Translations under genes and position numbers: made by a program
NCBI GenBank assembly: GCA_903918315.1
Contig: CAIXEA010000027.1
Location: 1 to 45,796, forward strand
DNA: 45,796 nt
Reading direction: 5' to 3'
Source of the DNA: an uncultured Acetobacteraceae bacterium
Lineage (GTDB): Bacteria > Pseudomonadota > Alphaproteobacteria > Acetobacterales > Acetobacteraceae
The notes under the pieces: generated by a model
What the model saw: the letters and a program-made list of their open reading frames with translations, nothing else
What the model was told of the DNA's origin: nothing
The model's database searches: none
In this document: one piece after another, positions 9,160 to 18,031 of the stretch
Layout: each line of letters begins with the position of its first letter
Numbering within the stretch: position 1 is the first letter of the stretch

Positions 9160-9608
9160 CGCTGGCCCGGCTGCTGGCGAGCGGCTTCGGCAGCGGCTAC
9201 GCCCCGGTGGCGCCCGGCACGGTGGGTTCGGCGGTGGCGCTGCTCATCGGCGCCGGGCTGTTCGCGGTGTCCCCCTGGCTGCTGGCGGCGGCGGCGGCGA
9301 TCGTCAGTGTCGGCGGGGTCTGGGCGGTGCGCGCGTCAGAGGCGAAAGGCGACCCCGGCTGGATCGTGATCGATGAATTCGCTGGCCAATGGATCGCGCT
9401 GCTGGGGCTTTCGCTCGGAGGCCTCAGCCTCCTCGGCGCCGCCGCCGCCTTCGCGCTGTTCCGCCTGTTCGACATCTGGAAGCCCGGCCCTGTCGGCTGG
9501 GCGGATCGCTGGCACACGCCGGCGGGGGTGATGGCGGATGACGTCATCGCCGGGGCGATGGCGGCGGCGTTGCTGGCGGTGGGGCGATGGGTCTGGCCGG
9601 GGTGGTAG
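9147..9608 (+). CDS. pgpA: Phosphatidylglycerophosphatase A
   Basis: This 153-residue membrane enzyme removes the phosphate from phosphatidylglycerophosphate to give phosphatidylglycerol. PgpA hallmarks are present: GSGYAPVAPGTVGS near the N terminus, the acidic DEFAGQ motif, F-R-L-F-D-I-W-K-P-G-P, and the terminal G-V-M-A-D-D segment. About four hydrophobic helices are visible. ATG 9147 lies inside the last codons of slt (13-base overlap) and gives the family's normal N terminus. Together with slt and the divergent phospholipid-repair gene it makes this a cell-envelope neighbourhood. Confidence 0.93.
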   Translation: MGPVTLARLLASGFGSGYAPVAPGTVGSAVALLIGAGLFAVSPWLLAAAAAIVSVGGVWAVRASEAKGDPGWIVIDEFAGQWIALLGLSLGGLSLLGAAAAFALFRLFDIWKPGPVGWADRWHTPAGVMADDVIAGAMAAALLAVGRWVWPGW

Positions 9609-9682
9609 GGCGTCGGTTGCTGTCGCTCACCCCGCGCTTTTGTGCTAGGTTCAGGCTTTGCGACCCATAGGGCGAAAACAGG

Positions 9683-11059
9683 ATGGTGCTGGGTAACGAC
9701 GATCTGGACTTTCTGCGGATGATGCATCGGCAGCTCGCCGACGTGCCGCTGGAGCCGGCCGATCCCCTGCGCGAGCCCATTCATGAAGTGTTGGACGACG
9801 CAGACCCGGTGCTTTTGATGCAGCGGGAGGTGGCGTTCAATGACGTCGAAAGCCTGCAATTGTTCTCCGGCTTTCGCGGCGCCGGGAAAACCACGGAACT
9901 GCTGCGGCTCAAGCGCGACCTCGAAGGCCAGGGCTATCTGGTCCTCTATGCCGATGCGATGAATTACGTGAATCCGGCGGAGCCGGTGGATATCTCGGAT
10001 ATGCTGCTGGTCCTCGCTGGTGCGTTCAGCGACACGCTGGCCGAGCATCCCGAGATGCAAATGGACATCACGCGGGAGACGTTCTGGGATCGGTTCAAAA
10101 ACTGGATATTGAATACCGAGGTCCGCGTCGGCGCCATCGACGCCAAACTGGAATATAGCAGCCCCGGCAAAGCCGTTGTCGGCGGGGTCACGGCCGGCCT
10201 TAATATCAAAGCCGAACTGAAAACCGCGTCGAGCTTCCGGCAGAACCTGCAAAAATTTCTCTCCGCCCATCTGGTCGCGCTGAAGATCGAGGCGGATCAA
10301 TTCATTGAAGACGGTATCAAAGCGGTGCGGGCCATCCATGGCCCCCGCAAGCAGGTCGTCTTCATCTTCGACTCGCTGGAACAGTTGCGCGGCAGCTTCC
10401 AAACCTGGGAAAGCGTCATCCGCAGCGTTGAGCAGCTGTTCTCCGTGCATATCGAGCGACTGCGCCTGCCCTATGTGCACGCGATCTATGCCGTGCCGCC
10501 GTGGCTGAAATTCGTGCTGCCCGCGCAGCATATGGAAATCCTGCCGACGGTGCATCTATGGGACAATGCGCCGAACCGGCCCCGATCGGCCAAAGCATGG
10601 TCCGTCTTCCGGTCCGTGATCCGCCGCCGGCTTGGCGATGACGGGATCGCGCGCCTGTTCGGGCCCAACGCCCTCGCCGAGGACGGCCCCATCGATCGGC
10701 TGATTGGCGCCTGCGGCGGACATGTGCGCGACCTCCTGCGCCTGACGCAGGAATTGCTGAAGCGCACGACGGCGCTGCCTGTCCCCCCGCAGGCGCTGGA
10801 CAGCGTCATCAACGCCGCCCGTCGGGATTTCCTGCCGATGGCGCTGGATGATGCGCAATGGCTGGCCGAAATCGCCCAGAGCCGCGACACGGCCCTGCGC
10901 AGTGTCGATCACCGGTCGGTCGAACGGCTGAGTAACTTCCTCGACACGCACCGCGTCTTCTATTTCGTCAATGGCTCGGCCTGGTACGACGTGCATCCGC
11001 TGCTCCGCGAGGAAATCACCCGTACCCTCGCGCAAGAAAAGGAGCGGGCGGCGCAATAG
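9683..11059 (+). CDS. P-loop ATPase (AAA/STAND-like), partner of the TPR protein
   Basis: This 458-residue protein carries a Walker A motif at residues 63-70 (GFRGAGKT) and a Walker B-like strand VVFIFDSLEQ around D230. A C-terminal helical/winged-helix-like part contains CGGHVRDLLRLTQELLKR and then HPLLREEI, as in STAND and AAA switch ATPases. No effector domain is fused. The stop codon is separated by one base from the ATG of the repeat protein downstream, so the two are translationally coupled and probably act as one unit: the ATPase as switch and the TPR protein as scaffold or sensor. I infer a conflict or signalling role. ABC or replication functions are not supported. The gap 9609-9682 probably carries the promoter. 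Confidence 0.75.
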   Translation: MVLGNDDLDFLRMMHRQLADVPLEPADPLREPIHEVLDDADPVLLMQREVAFNDVESLQLFSGFRGAGKTTELLRLKRDLEGQGYLVLYADAMNYVNPAEPVDISDMLLVLAGAFSDTLAEHPEMQMDITRETFWDRFKNWILNTEVRVGAIDAKLEYSSPGKAVVGGVTAGLNIKAELKTASSFRQNLQKFLSAHLVALKIEADQFIEDGIKAVRAIHGPRKQVVFIFDSLEQLRGSFQTWESVIRSVEQLFSVHIERLRLPYVHAIYAVPPWLKFVLPAQHMEILPTVHLWDNAPNRPRSAKAWSVFRSVIRRRLGDDGIARLFGPNALAEDGPIDRLIGACGGHVRDLLRLTQELLKRTTALPVPPQALDSVINAARRDFLPMALDDAQWLAEIAQSRDTALRSVDHRSVERLSNFLDTHRVFYFVNGSAWYDVHPLLREEITRTLAQEKERAAQ

Positions 11060-11060
11060 G

Positions 11061-13043
11061 ATGACAGAAGACGCGGACCGCAACGCGATCGCCGCCCGGT
11101 ATGGCGCCGCCGCTGGCGCGGAATGGCAGGTCCTGCTGAACCAGTTCGTCCTGGGGGAAGGCTTCGCACTGATCGTGCTGAGCGTCCCAGAACAATCCAC
11201 AGCGGCGTTGTGCCGCGGCACATTGGAACGCTTTCTGGACGCACAATCGCAGAAGCTGACGGTGGTCCAGCCTGACCATCCGGACGCAATGCGCGGCCTG
11301 ACCGCGACCCTACTGGCGTTACCGGCCGCCCCGGAGACCGGCGCGGTCTGGGTTTCGGGCGTGTCCAGCATCGTATCGCCCGAGTATCCGGCTTGGCGGG
11401 ATGCCTGGACCCAGGCGCTGCACAGCCTGAATCAGCAACGCAACCCATTCCGGGCGCGATTTTCAGTGCCGGTTATTTTCGTGGGCGCGCCCTGGGTCGC
11501 CGCTTTGATGCGAGAGATCGCACCCGACCTCTGGTCGGTACGGTCGCTGTCGCTGCGGATCGAACCCGCCGTGGCGGCCGGGCAATTCCTGCGGCCATCG
11601 GACGACGACCGTGCCCTGGCGCCTGCCAGCCGAACCGCACCGCGACCCGGCGATACGTCGGATCTCGAACTGGCCCTGGATGCGGTGGCACGGCTGCGAA
11701 ACAGGCCCGGCCAGGAAAGAGCCTTGGCTGCCGCACTGACCCGGGCGGCCCGTGCGCACAGCAGGCACTATGCCTGGCCCGCCGCGGCCGCGGCCTGGCG
11801 GGAGGCAGCAGATCTCAACACCGCCATCGGTGCCGAGGCAGAGGCCGCCCGCGCCTGGATTGAACTGGGTGACGTTATGCAGCTTTCCGGCGACTTATCG
11901 GCCGCGCTGGCTGCCTTTCAACAGGCTATGGCCATAAATGCAGGCCTCGCACAGCAGGACGCGGGCAAAGCACAGTGGCAGCGGAACCTCTCCGTCAGCC
12001 TTGAACGCATCGGCGACGTCCTAGCAGTGCAGGGCGACCTTCCCGCCGCGTTGGCCGCGTTTCAACATTGCATGGCCATAAGCGAAGACCTCGCTCGCCA
12101 GGATCCAGACAACGAGCAGTGGCAGCGCAGCCTCTCCATCAGCCATGAACGGGTCGGCGACGTCATGGTGGTGCAGGGCGACCTGCAAGCCGCACTGGCC
12201 GCGTTTCAACATTGCATGACCATTCGCGAAGGCCTCGTTCGCCAGGACCCAGGAAACGCACAGTGGCAGCGCGACCTCTCCATCTGCCATAGCAAGATCG
12301 GCGACGTCCTGATGGCACAGGGCGACCTGCAAGCCGCACTGGCCGCGTTTCAACATTGCATGGCCATAAGCGAAAGCCTCGCCCGCAAGGACCCAGGTAA
12401 CGCACTGTGGCAGCGCGACCTCTCCATCTGCCACAGCAATATCGGCGATGTCCTGATGGCGCAGGGCGACCTGCCCGCAGCCCTGGCCGTGTTTCAACAT
12501 TGCATGGCCATAAGCGAAAGCCTCGCTCGCCAGGACCCAGGAAACGCACTGTGGCAGCGCGATCTCTCCATCAGCCATAATCGGGTCGGCAGCGTCCTGG
12601 TGGCGCAGGGCGACCTGCCCGCCGCGCTGGCTGCCTTTCAACATGGCATGGCCATAAGCGAAGGCCTCGCCCGCCAGGACCCAGATAACGCTTTGTGCCA
12701 GCGTGATCTCTCCATCAGCCATAACCGGGTCGGCAGCGTCCTGGTGGCGCAGGGCGACTTGCCCGCCGCGCTGGCTGCATTTCAACAAGGTATGGCCATA
12801 AGCGAAGGCCTCGCCCGCCAGGACCCAGGCAATGCCCAGTGGCAGCGCGACTTGCTGGTATCGTTATGGAAATTGGCGGATGCGGCCGCCAGGGTCCCGG
12901 ATCGTGAAACAGCCCGCGCCTACGCTGCTCGCGCGCTTGCCGTGGCGCAGCAGTTGGTCGCGCGGTTTCCCAACAACCCGGCGCACCGCAGCGACCTGCC
13001 ACTGGTGGAAGCCCTGGCCCGCCGCATCGAAGCGATGGAATAA
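11061..13043 (+). CDS. TPR-like repeat protein with degenerate NTPase-like N terminus
   Basis: This 660-residue protein has three parts. Residues 1-180 resemble an ATPase fold without a Walker A motif (LIVLSVPEQSTAAL where a P-loop would be) and with a degenerate VWVSGVSSI strand followed by APWVAALMREIAPDLWSVRS, a signature I associate with TPR proteins that accompany STAND ATPases. Residues 190-275 are helical. Residues 277-612 are seven 48-residue tetratricopeptide-like repeats with the pattern G-D-L-x-A-A-L-A-A-F-Q, then a terminal helical cap. The N terminus may pair with the ATPase encoded one base upstream; the repeats would recognise a partner protein. No enzymatic domain is visible. 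Start ATG 11061 is chosen for the coupling to the previous stop. Confidence 0.78.
   Translation: MTEDADRNAIAARYGAAAGAEWQVLLNQFVLGEGFALIVLSVPEQSTAALCRGTLERFLDAQSQKLTVVQPDHPDAMRGLTATLLALPAAPETGAVWVSGVSSIVSPEYPAWRDAWTQALHSLNQQRNPFRARFSVPVIFVGAPWVAALMREIAPDLWSVRSLSLRIEPAVAAGQFLRPSDDDRALAPASRTAPRPGDTSDLELALDAVARLRNRPGQERALAAALTRAARAHSRHYAWPAAAAAWREAADLNTAIGAEAEAARAWIELGDVMQLSGDLSAALAAFQQAMAINAGLAQQDAGKAQWQRNLSVSLERIGDVLAVQGDLPAALAAFQHCMAISEDLARQDPDNEQWQRSLSISHERVGDVMVVQGDLQAALAAFQHCMTIREGLVRQDPGNAQWQRDLSICHSKIGDVLMAQGDLQAALAAFQHCMAISESLARKDPGNALWQRDLSICHSNIGDVLMAQGDLPAALAVFQHCMAISESLARQDPGNALWQRDLSISHNRVGSVLVAQGDLPAALAAFQHGMAISEGLARQDPDNALCQRDLSISHNRVGSVLVAQGDLPAALAAFQQGMAISEGLARQDPGNAQWQRDLLVSLWKLADAAARVPDRETARAYAARALAVAQQLVARFPNNPAHRSDLPLVEALARRIEAME
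11889..12896 (+). repeat. Seven tandem 144-bp coding repeats
   Basis: Seven in-frame units of 144 bases encode the 48-residue TPR-like repeats. Units start at 11889, 12033, 12177, 12321, 12465, 12609 and 12753. The middle units are very similar at the DNA level (for example TTTCAACATTGCATGGCCAT recurs), including at synonymous positions, which points to recent duplication or gene conversion. The first and last units are the most diverged. The array could change length by slippage. Confidence 0.9.
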
Positions 13044-13532
13044 CCTCATGCACCGTGAGGCCGCCCCATCACCCTGCCCCTCCGGCCTGGCCCGAGGCTC
13101 TCGCTCCGCACCCACCCGCGACCCGGCTGGCGCGGGCCACCCCCATGCGACCTTACCCGCGCAACCCCCACTCAATCGCGGCAAGAACCCCATGCACCGT
13201 GAAACGCCGCCCAAACCCGCCGCGCTGACCCGGACCCGCCGCGCCCCTCGGCCTCGCGCTCGCCGCCCTGCTGAGCCGCCCGGCCCAGGCCACCCCGTCA
13301 CCGCACCCCTCCGGCATGGCCCGAGGCTGGCGCGGACCACCCACACACGATCTCACCCCCGCATCCCCCACTCAATCGCGGCAAGAACCCCATGCGCCGT
13401 GAAACGCCGCCCAAACCCGCCGTGCTGACCCGGACCCTCCGCGCCTGGCTGTCGCGCCCGATCGCCGGGGTGATCGCGGCCGCGCAGCACCCCTTGCGCC
13501 GTGACATCACCGGCGCACCCCGCAAACACCCC
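13044..13532 (+). repeat. Tandem decayed copies of the ggt 5' end
   Basis: The sequence ATGCACCGTGAG that opens ggt at 13533 recurs at 13048, as ATGCACCGTGAA at 13192 and as ATGCGCCGTGAA at 13392. The blocks at 13171-13245 and 13371-13445 are nearly identical and 200 bases apart. The signal-peptide coding stretch of ggt (13565-13610) has a close copy at 13247-13292. Copies are interrupted by insertions and frameshifts and none encodes a complete protein. No promoter or terminator is obvious in the region. Confidence 0.8.
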
Positions 13533-15302
13533 ATGCACCGTGAGACAACATCAGCCGCCGCGATCCTCGGCCTCGTGCTCACCGCCCTGCTGAGCCGCCC
13601 GGCCCAGGCCGCCTCTCTCCCGGCCGTCGAATCTGAACATGGCATGGTCGTCTCCGCCCAGCGCCTCGCCGCCGAGGCGGGGGTCGAGATCCTGCGTCAG
13701 GGCGGCAATGCCGTCGATGCCGCCGTGGCGGTGGGCTATGCGGAGGCCGTGACCAATCCCTGCTGCGGCAATATCGGCGGTGGCGGGTTTCTGACCGCGC
13801 ATCTGGCCGATGGGCGGGACGTGTTCCTCGATTTCCGGGAAACCGCCCCCGCCGCCGCCACGCGGGACATGTATCTCAACCCCGACGGCACCCCCGACCG
13901 CGCCGCCAGCCTGCGCGGCTGGAAATCGGTGGCGGTGCCGGGCTCGGTCGCGGGGCTGGACGCGGCCTTGACCCGCTACGGCACCATGACCCGTGCCGCC
14001 GCGATGGCGCCGGCGATCCGGCTGGCTCGGGACGGGTTCATCCTCAGCCGCGCCGATGCCGCGGTGATTGCCCGCGGCGCGCCCATCCTGCGGCGGGATC
14101 CGGCCTCGGCCGCGGTGTTCCTGCACCCCGATGGCAGCCCAATCGCGGCGACGGAGCGGCTGGTGCAAGCCGATCTGGCGGGGACGTTGCAGGCCATTGC
14201 CGAACAGGGGCCGGCGGCGTTCTACCAGGGCCGCATTCCCGCCGCGATCGAGGCGACCTCCCGCGCCGGCGGCGGGATCCTCACGGCAGCCGATCTGGGG
14301 ATGTATGCGGTGCGGGAGGCGGCACCGGTACGGTGTGGGTATCGCGGGTTCGTGGTGCTGTCGGCGCCACCACCCTCCTCCGGCGGGACGACCTTGTGTG
14401 AGATTTTGCTGGTGCTGGAGGGCTTTGATCTGCGCGCCTCCGGCTTCGCCTCCGCCCGGACGGTGCATTTGATGACGGAGGCGATGCGCCACGCCTTTGT
14501 CGATCGCAACAATTTCCTGGGCGACCCGGCCTTCGTCGCCAATCCCACGGCCTGGCTGCTGTCGGCGGCGCATATCGGCGCCCTGCGGGCCGCGATCGGG
14601 GACCGGGCGAGCCCATCGACGGCGGTGACCGCGGGCCAGGCCCCGCATGAAAAGCCGGAGACGACCAGCTATTCCGTCGCCGACGACAAGGGCAACGCGG
14701 TGGCGGTCACCACCACCATCAACGGGCTGTTCGGTGCGGGGGTGATGGCGCCCGGGTTCGGCTTCATGCTGAACGATGAGATGGATGATTTCACCGTCAA
14801 GCCGGGCAGCCCCAACCTCGTCGGCCTGGTGCAGGGCGCGGCCAATGCCATCGCGCCGGGCAAGCGCCCGTTGTCGTCGATGGCGCCCACGGTGGTGCTG
14901 CGCGATGGCAAGGTGGCGATGGTCGTCGGCTCCCCCGGCGGGCCGCGCATCATCACCATCGTGCTGCAGGTGCTGCTGAACATGATCGACCATGGGATGG
15001 AGCCGCAGGCGGCCGTCGATGCCCCCCGCATCCACCACCAATGGCTGCCCGATGAGATCCAGGCCGAACCCTTCGCCCTGTCGGCCGACACCCAGGCGGC
15101 CTTGGCGGCGCTGGGCTATCCGGTGCGCGAGCAGACGCCCTGGGGCGCGGCGGCGCTGATCGCGGTGGGCGGGGCGGAAGCCGCGGGGGGCAAAGCCGCG
15201 TCCTCCGGTTCGGATTCCGTGACCCGTGTCGGACCGCGGCCCGGCTGGTTCTATGGCGCCAATGACCCCCGCCGCCCGGCCGGAGCGGCTTTGGGGCCAT
15301 GA
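13533..15302 (+). CDS. ggt: Gamma-glutamyltranspeptidase
   Basis: This 589-residue periplasmic enzyme hydrolyses or transfers gamma-glutamyl groups, mainly from glutathione. Residues 1-25 are a signal peptide (AILGLVLTALLSRPAQAA). The precursor should self-cleave before Thr377 in the ETTSYSV segment, making T377 the N-terminal nucleophile of the small subunit. Family motifs seen include GGNAVDAAVA, CCGNIGGGGF with LDFRETAP, S-S-G-G-T-T-L, GFGFMLNDEMDDF and a glycine-rich GSPGGPRII. In many members the nucleophile is followed by T-H; here it is T-S. ATG 13533 is chosen because it begins the signal peptide, although the frame stays open to an earlier ATG at 13392 inside the repeat block. Confidence 0.93.
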   Translation: MHRETTSAAAILGLVLTALLSRPAQAASLPAVESEHGMVVSAQRLAAEAGVEILRQGGNAVDAAVAVGYAEAVTNPCCGNIGGGGFLTAHLADGRDVFLDFRETAPAAATRDMYLNPDGTPDRAASLRGWKSVAVPGSVAGLDAALTRYGTMTRAAAMAPAIRLARDGFILSRADAAVIARGAPILRRDPASAAVFLHPDGSPIAATERLVQADLAGTLQAIAEQGPAAFYQGRIPAAIEATSRAGGGILTAADLGMYAVREAAPVRCGYRGFVVLSAPPPSSGGTTLCEILLVLEGFDLRASGFASARTVHLMTEAMRHAFVDRNNFLGDPAFVANPTAWLLSAAHIGALRAAIGDRASPSTAVTAGQAPHEKPETTSYSVADDKGNAVAVTTTINGLFGAGVMAPGFGFMLNDEMDDFTVKPGSPNLVGLVQGAANAIAPGKRPLSSMAPTVVLRDGKVAMVVGSPGGPRIITIVLQVLLNMIDHGMEPQAAVDAPRIHHQWLPDEIQAEPFALSADTQAALAALGYPVREQTPWGAAALIAVGGAEAAGGKAASSGSDSVTRVGPRPGWFYGANDPRRPAGAALGP

Positions 15303-15309
15303 TATATAA

Positions 15310-16134
15310 TTACAATTGGTTAAGGAAGTTCAGAAGGATCGTGTTGAACAGATCCGGCTGCTCCCAATAGGGGGAGTGCCCGGCTTCGGGGATCACGTGC
15401 ACGTCGGCATGCGGCATATGCCGCGCCTGCATCCGCAGCAGCGACGGCGGCACATACAGGTCCGAATCCCCGGTCGCCAGCAGGGTGGGATGGCGGATCG
15501 CCTCCAGCTTCGCCCAGGTGGGGGTGTTGCGCATGACGGGGTTGATGCGCTTGCCGTCGATGGCCTGCTCATCCAGCCTATGCCAGGCGGCCAGACCGGC
15601 GGGGTCGCCGGCGCGGTAGGACGGCGAGAGCTCCTGGAAGTCATGCGGCAGGCTGGCGAAAAAGGGCGGGCGCAGGCGGTTGTTCACCGCCACGTAGTCG
15701 GCGTCCGTGATCCCCATCAGCGACGACACGATGGCCAGCCCGCGCACCTTCTCCGGCCAGGAGAACACGTAGTCCAGCGCGATGAACCCGCCCTGCGCCG
15801 CGCCCACCAGATCGACCGTCCCCAGGCCGAGATGGCGCACCAGGTGATCCAGATCATCCGCGACCGTGCCCGGATCCGCCGCGCTGCCGCGATCGGAGCG
15901 GTAATAGCCGCGCCGGGAGTAGCCGATGGCGCGATACCCCGCCGCCGCCAGAGCCGGCTGCTGATAGACCCAGCCGGCGGCGCTTTGCGTGCCCGCATGC
16001 AGCAGGATCACCGGATGGCCGGACCCGCCGGTATCCCAGAACCAGAGCTTCGTGCCGCGCACGTCCACCCAGCCCTCCGTCACCGGCGCCTGTTCCGGTA
16101 TCGGCACCGGCACCCACATGTCCTGCATCGCCAT
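15310..16134 (-). CDS. Alpha/beta-hydrolase fold protein lacking the nucleophile serine
   Basis: This 274-residue protein has the alpha/beta-hydrolase pattern: oxyanion strand VILLHAG, nucleophile-elbow strand DLVGAAQGGF, acid region LLATGDSDLYVP and histidine loop PEAGHSPYW. In the G-x-S-x-G elbow the serine is replaced by alanine (A113 of GAAQG), while the aspartate and histidine remain. Ordinary esterase or lipase catalysis is therefore unlikely; it may be a pseudoenzyme, a receptor-like binder, or use another chemistry. I chose ATG 16134 because GGGAGG lies just upstream. It converges on ggt and is divergent from pncC across a 100-base gap. The family is certain, the activity unknown. Confidence 0.85.
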   Translation of the reverse strand: MAMQDMWVPVPIPEQAPVTEGWVDVRGTKLWFWDTGGSGHPVILLHAGTQSAAGWVYQQPALAAAGYRAIGYSRRGYYRSDRGSAADPGTVADDLDHLVRHLGLGTVDLVGAAQGGFIALDYVFSWPEKVRGLAIVSSLMGITDADYVAVNNRLRPPFFASLPHDFQELSPSYRAGDPAGLAAWHRLDEQAIDGKRINPVMRNTPTWAKLEAIRHPTLLATGDSDLYVPPSLLRMQARHMPHADVHVIPEAGHSPYWEQPDLFNTILLNFLNQL

Positions 16135-16234
16135 CCTGGCCTCCCGTTTATCGCCGCCAGTGTCGCATGCCCGCGGCCGGGTTGCGCAAGCCCCGGCCGG
16201 GTGAAATCCTGCGCCCTGATCGGAGGAACCGGCC

Positions 16235-16720
16235 ATGCTGCCCGAACAGACCCTGCGCGACGCCGAAGCCCTGCTCGCCGCCTGCCGCGCCCGGGGCATC
16301 CGGCTGGCCACCGCCGAAAGCTGCACCGGCGGGCTGATCGCCGCCGCGCTGACCGCGGTCGCGGGATCGTCGGACGTCTTCGACCGCGGCTTCGTCACCT
16401 ACTCCAACGCCGCCAAGCATGAGATGATTGGGGTTCCCCTGGACCTGATCCAAACCCATGGCGCGGTCAGTGAGGACGTTGCCCGCGCGATGGCGCGCGG
16501 GGCGTTGGACCGCTCCGGCGCCGGGATCGCGGTTGCGGTGACGGGGATCGCCGGACCGGGCGGCGGGGCGGACGGAAAACCGGTCGGTCTGGTGTGCTTT
16601 GGCCTGGCTGAGCGTGGCCAGCCCGCGGCCAGCGAATGGCGGGTCTTTCCCGGCAACCGCAGCGAAATCCGGGCCGCGACCGTCGCCCATGCCTTCGCTT
16701 TGATTCGCGGCCGCGTATAA
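16235..16720 (+). CDS. pncC: Nicotinamide-nucleotide amidase (CinA C-terminal family)
   Basis: This 161-residue protein is the stand-alone CinA C-terminal domain, which deamidates nicotinamide mononucleotide to nicotinate mononucleotide and so recycles NAD. Characteristic features are [14 protein letters not shown] with the catalytic serine, then [19 protein letters not shown] and [17 protein letters not shown] stands eight bases before ATG 16235. Length is typical of PncC. The gene is divergent from the hydrolase gene and 42 bases upstream of the O-antigen-ligase-like gene, with no evident functional link. Confidence 0.94.
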   Translation: MLPEQTLRDAEALLAACRARGIRLATAESCTGGLIAAALTAVAGSSDVFDRGFVTYSNAAKHEMIGVPLDLIQTHGAVSEDVARAMARGALDRSGAGIAVAVTGIAGPGGGADGKPVGLVCFGLAERGQPAASEWRVFPGNRSEIRAATVAHAFALIRGRV

Positions 16721-16762
16721 AGATGCTTGCGGGCCGGGCTTACCCCTGGCACGAGCGGCCAC

Positions 16763-18031
16763 ATGTCCGACACACGTAAGCTGAGGCTGCTCCAGGCGCT
16801 CGACCGAACCGCTTTGGTCTCGGTTCTCCTTTCGCCACTCCTGCTGATGCACGCGCACGGCTTCGCGGAAGCGTCCTTTAGCGTCGCGGGCCTGTGCCTG
16901 CTCGGCCGCAGCGGCGTGAGCGGTGATTGGGCCTGGCTGCGTACACCCTGGGTGCGGATCGCCCTGGTCTGGTGGGTGTGGCTGGTGGTTTGCTCCCTGC
17001 CGATGCAGCCGATCGGCGCGAGCCCGCATGCCTTCGTGCAGGGCCTGGCGACGATCCGGTTCCCCTTGTTCGCGGCGGCGATGCAGTTCTGCGCCTTGCG
17101 TGATCCCGGGCCCCGCCGCTGGATGTACGGGATCATATCGGCCTCCGTCCTTTATATCGGCGTGCACTTGGTGTTTCAGTTCATCTTCGGGGTGAATCTC
17201 TACGGGTATCCGGCGGCCTGGGGGGTGTTGCTGACGGGACCCTTCGCCACCGCGCGGGCCGCGCCGGCCTTGGCGCGCATGATCCTGCCGGCCCTGATCC
17301 CCGCCGCGGCCAGATTCCTCGTCCGGCCCGGGAGGCAGGCGCTCTGGGCCTATGCGCTGCTGCTGAGCGGCATCGCGATCGTGGTGATCATCGGGCAGCG
17401 GATTCCGGTACTGCTGGTGGCGGGCGGGATGGTGGTTTCGGCGGTGCTGATCCCGCGGCTGCGCCCCATCGTGCTGGCGGCGGTGGTGCTGATCGTAGTG
17501 CTGATCCCGAGCTTCGCCGTCATCTCCCCCAAGACCTATTACCACATGGTGACCCGCACGGAGGAGCACATCAAAGGCTTCGGAACCGGCGCCTATGGCA
17601 CCATGTATGCCCGCGCCCTTGAGATCGGCCGCCAGAACCCGGTCATGGGCCTGGGCTATGACGGATTTGGCACGGGATGCCCGCAACCCCGCTACTTCCG
17701 CCCCAGCTTCGGCGGCGCGGAGGCGGATGGCGGCGGGGCGGCTATTTGCTGGGTGCACCCCCATAATTTCTATTTCCAGGCCCTGGCCGACGGCGGCATT
17801 CCGGGCCTGACGCTGCTGAGCGTGCTGGGAATCGCCTGGCTGATTCCGTTGGGGCGCGGGCTGTGGCGGAACCCCGAGCCGGTGCGGGTCGGATTGTTCG
17901 CCACCCTTTTGATGCAGCTCTGGCCGCTGCAATCCACCAGCTCCTGGTGGTCGATGCCCATGGGCGGCTGGTTTTACCTCTTGCTCGGCTGGGGCCTGGC
18001 CGAGGCCGCCGGGCGGACCCGCGCGCCATGA
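16763..18031 (+). CDS. O-antigen ligase/polymerase-like membrane protein
   Basis: This 422-residue integral membrane protein has roughly ten hydrophobic helices and a large loop between residues 255 and 340, as in WaaL/Wzy_C-type ligases and polymerases. The loop holds the family's histidine-bearing motif VHPHNFYFQALADGGIPGL. These proteins join or polymerise lipid-linked glycans at the periplasmic face of the inner membrane. The downstream family 9 glycosyltransferase overlaps its stop by ATGA, so the two form an operon for lipopolysaccharide or related glycan assembly. ATG 16763 is favoured over a TTG at 16727, but neither has a strong ribosome binding site. Confidence 0.85.
   Translation: MSDTRKLRLLQALDRTALVSVLLSPLLLMHAHGFAEASFSVAGLCLLGRSGVSGDWAWLRTPWVRIALVWWVWLVVCSLPMQPIGASPHAFVQGLATIRFPLFAAAMQFCALRDPGPRRWMYGIISASVLYIGVHLVFQFIFGVNLYGYPAAWGVLLTGPFATARAAPALARMILPALIPAAARFLVRPGRQALWAYALLLSGIAIVVIIGQRIPVLLVAGGMVVSAVLIPRLRPIVLAAVVLIVVLIPSFAVISPKTYYHMVTRTEEHIKGFGTGAYGTMYARALEIGRQNPVMGLGYDGFGTGCPQPRYFRPSFGGAEADGGGAAICWVHPHNFYFQALADGGIPGLTLLSVLGIAWLIPLGRGLWRNPEPVRVGLFATLLMQLWPLQSTSSWWSMPMGGWFYLLLGWGLAEAAGRTRAP

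Noticed and set aside
12021-12788. Minus-strand open frame with internal repeats opposite the TPR gene (255 codons)
   Set aside because: Its repeats only mirror the 144-base units of the coding strand; the sense frame fits TPR-like repeats and is coupled to the ATPase.
11889-12896. Possible CRISPR-like array
   Set aside because: The units are 144 bases, in frame, contiguous and without spacers; they are coding repeats.
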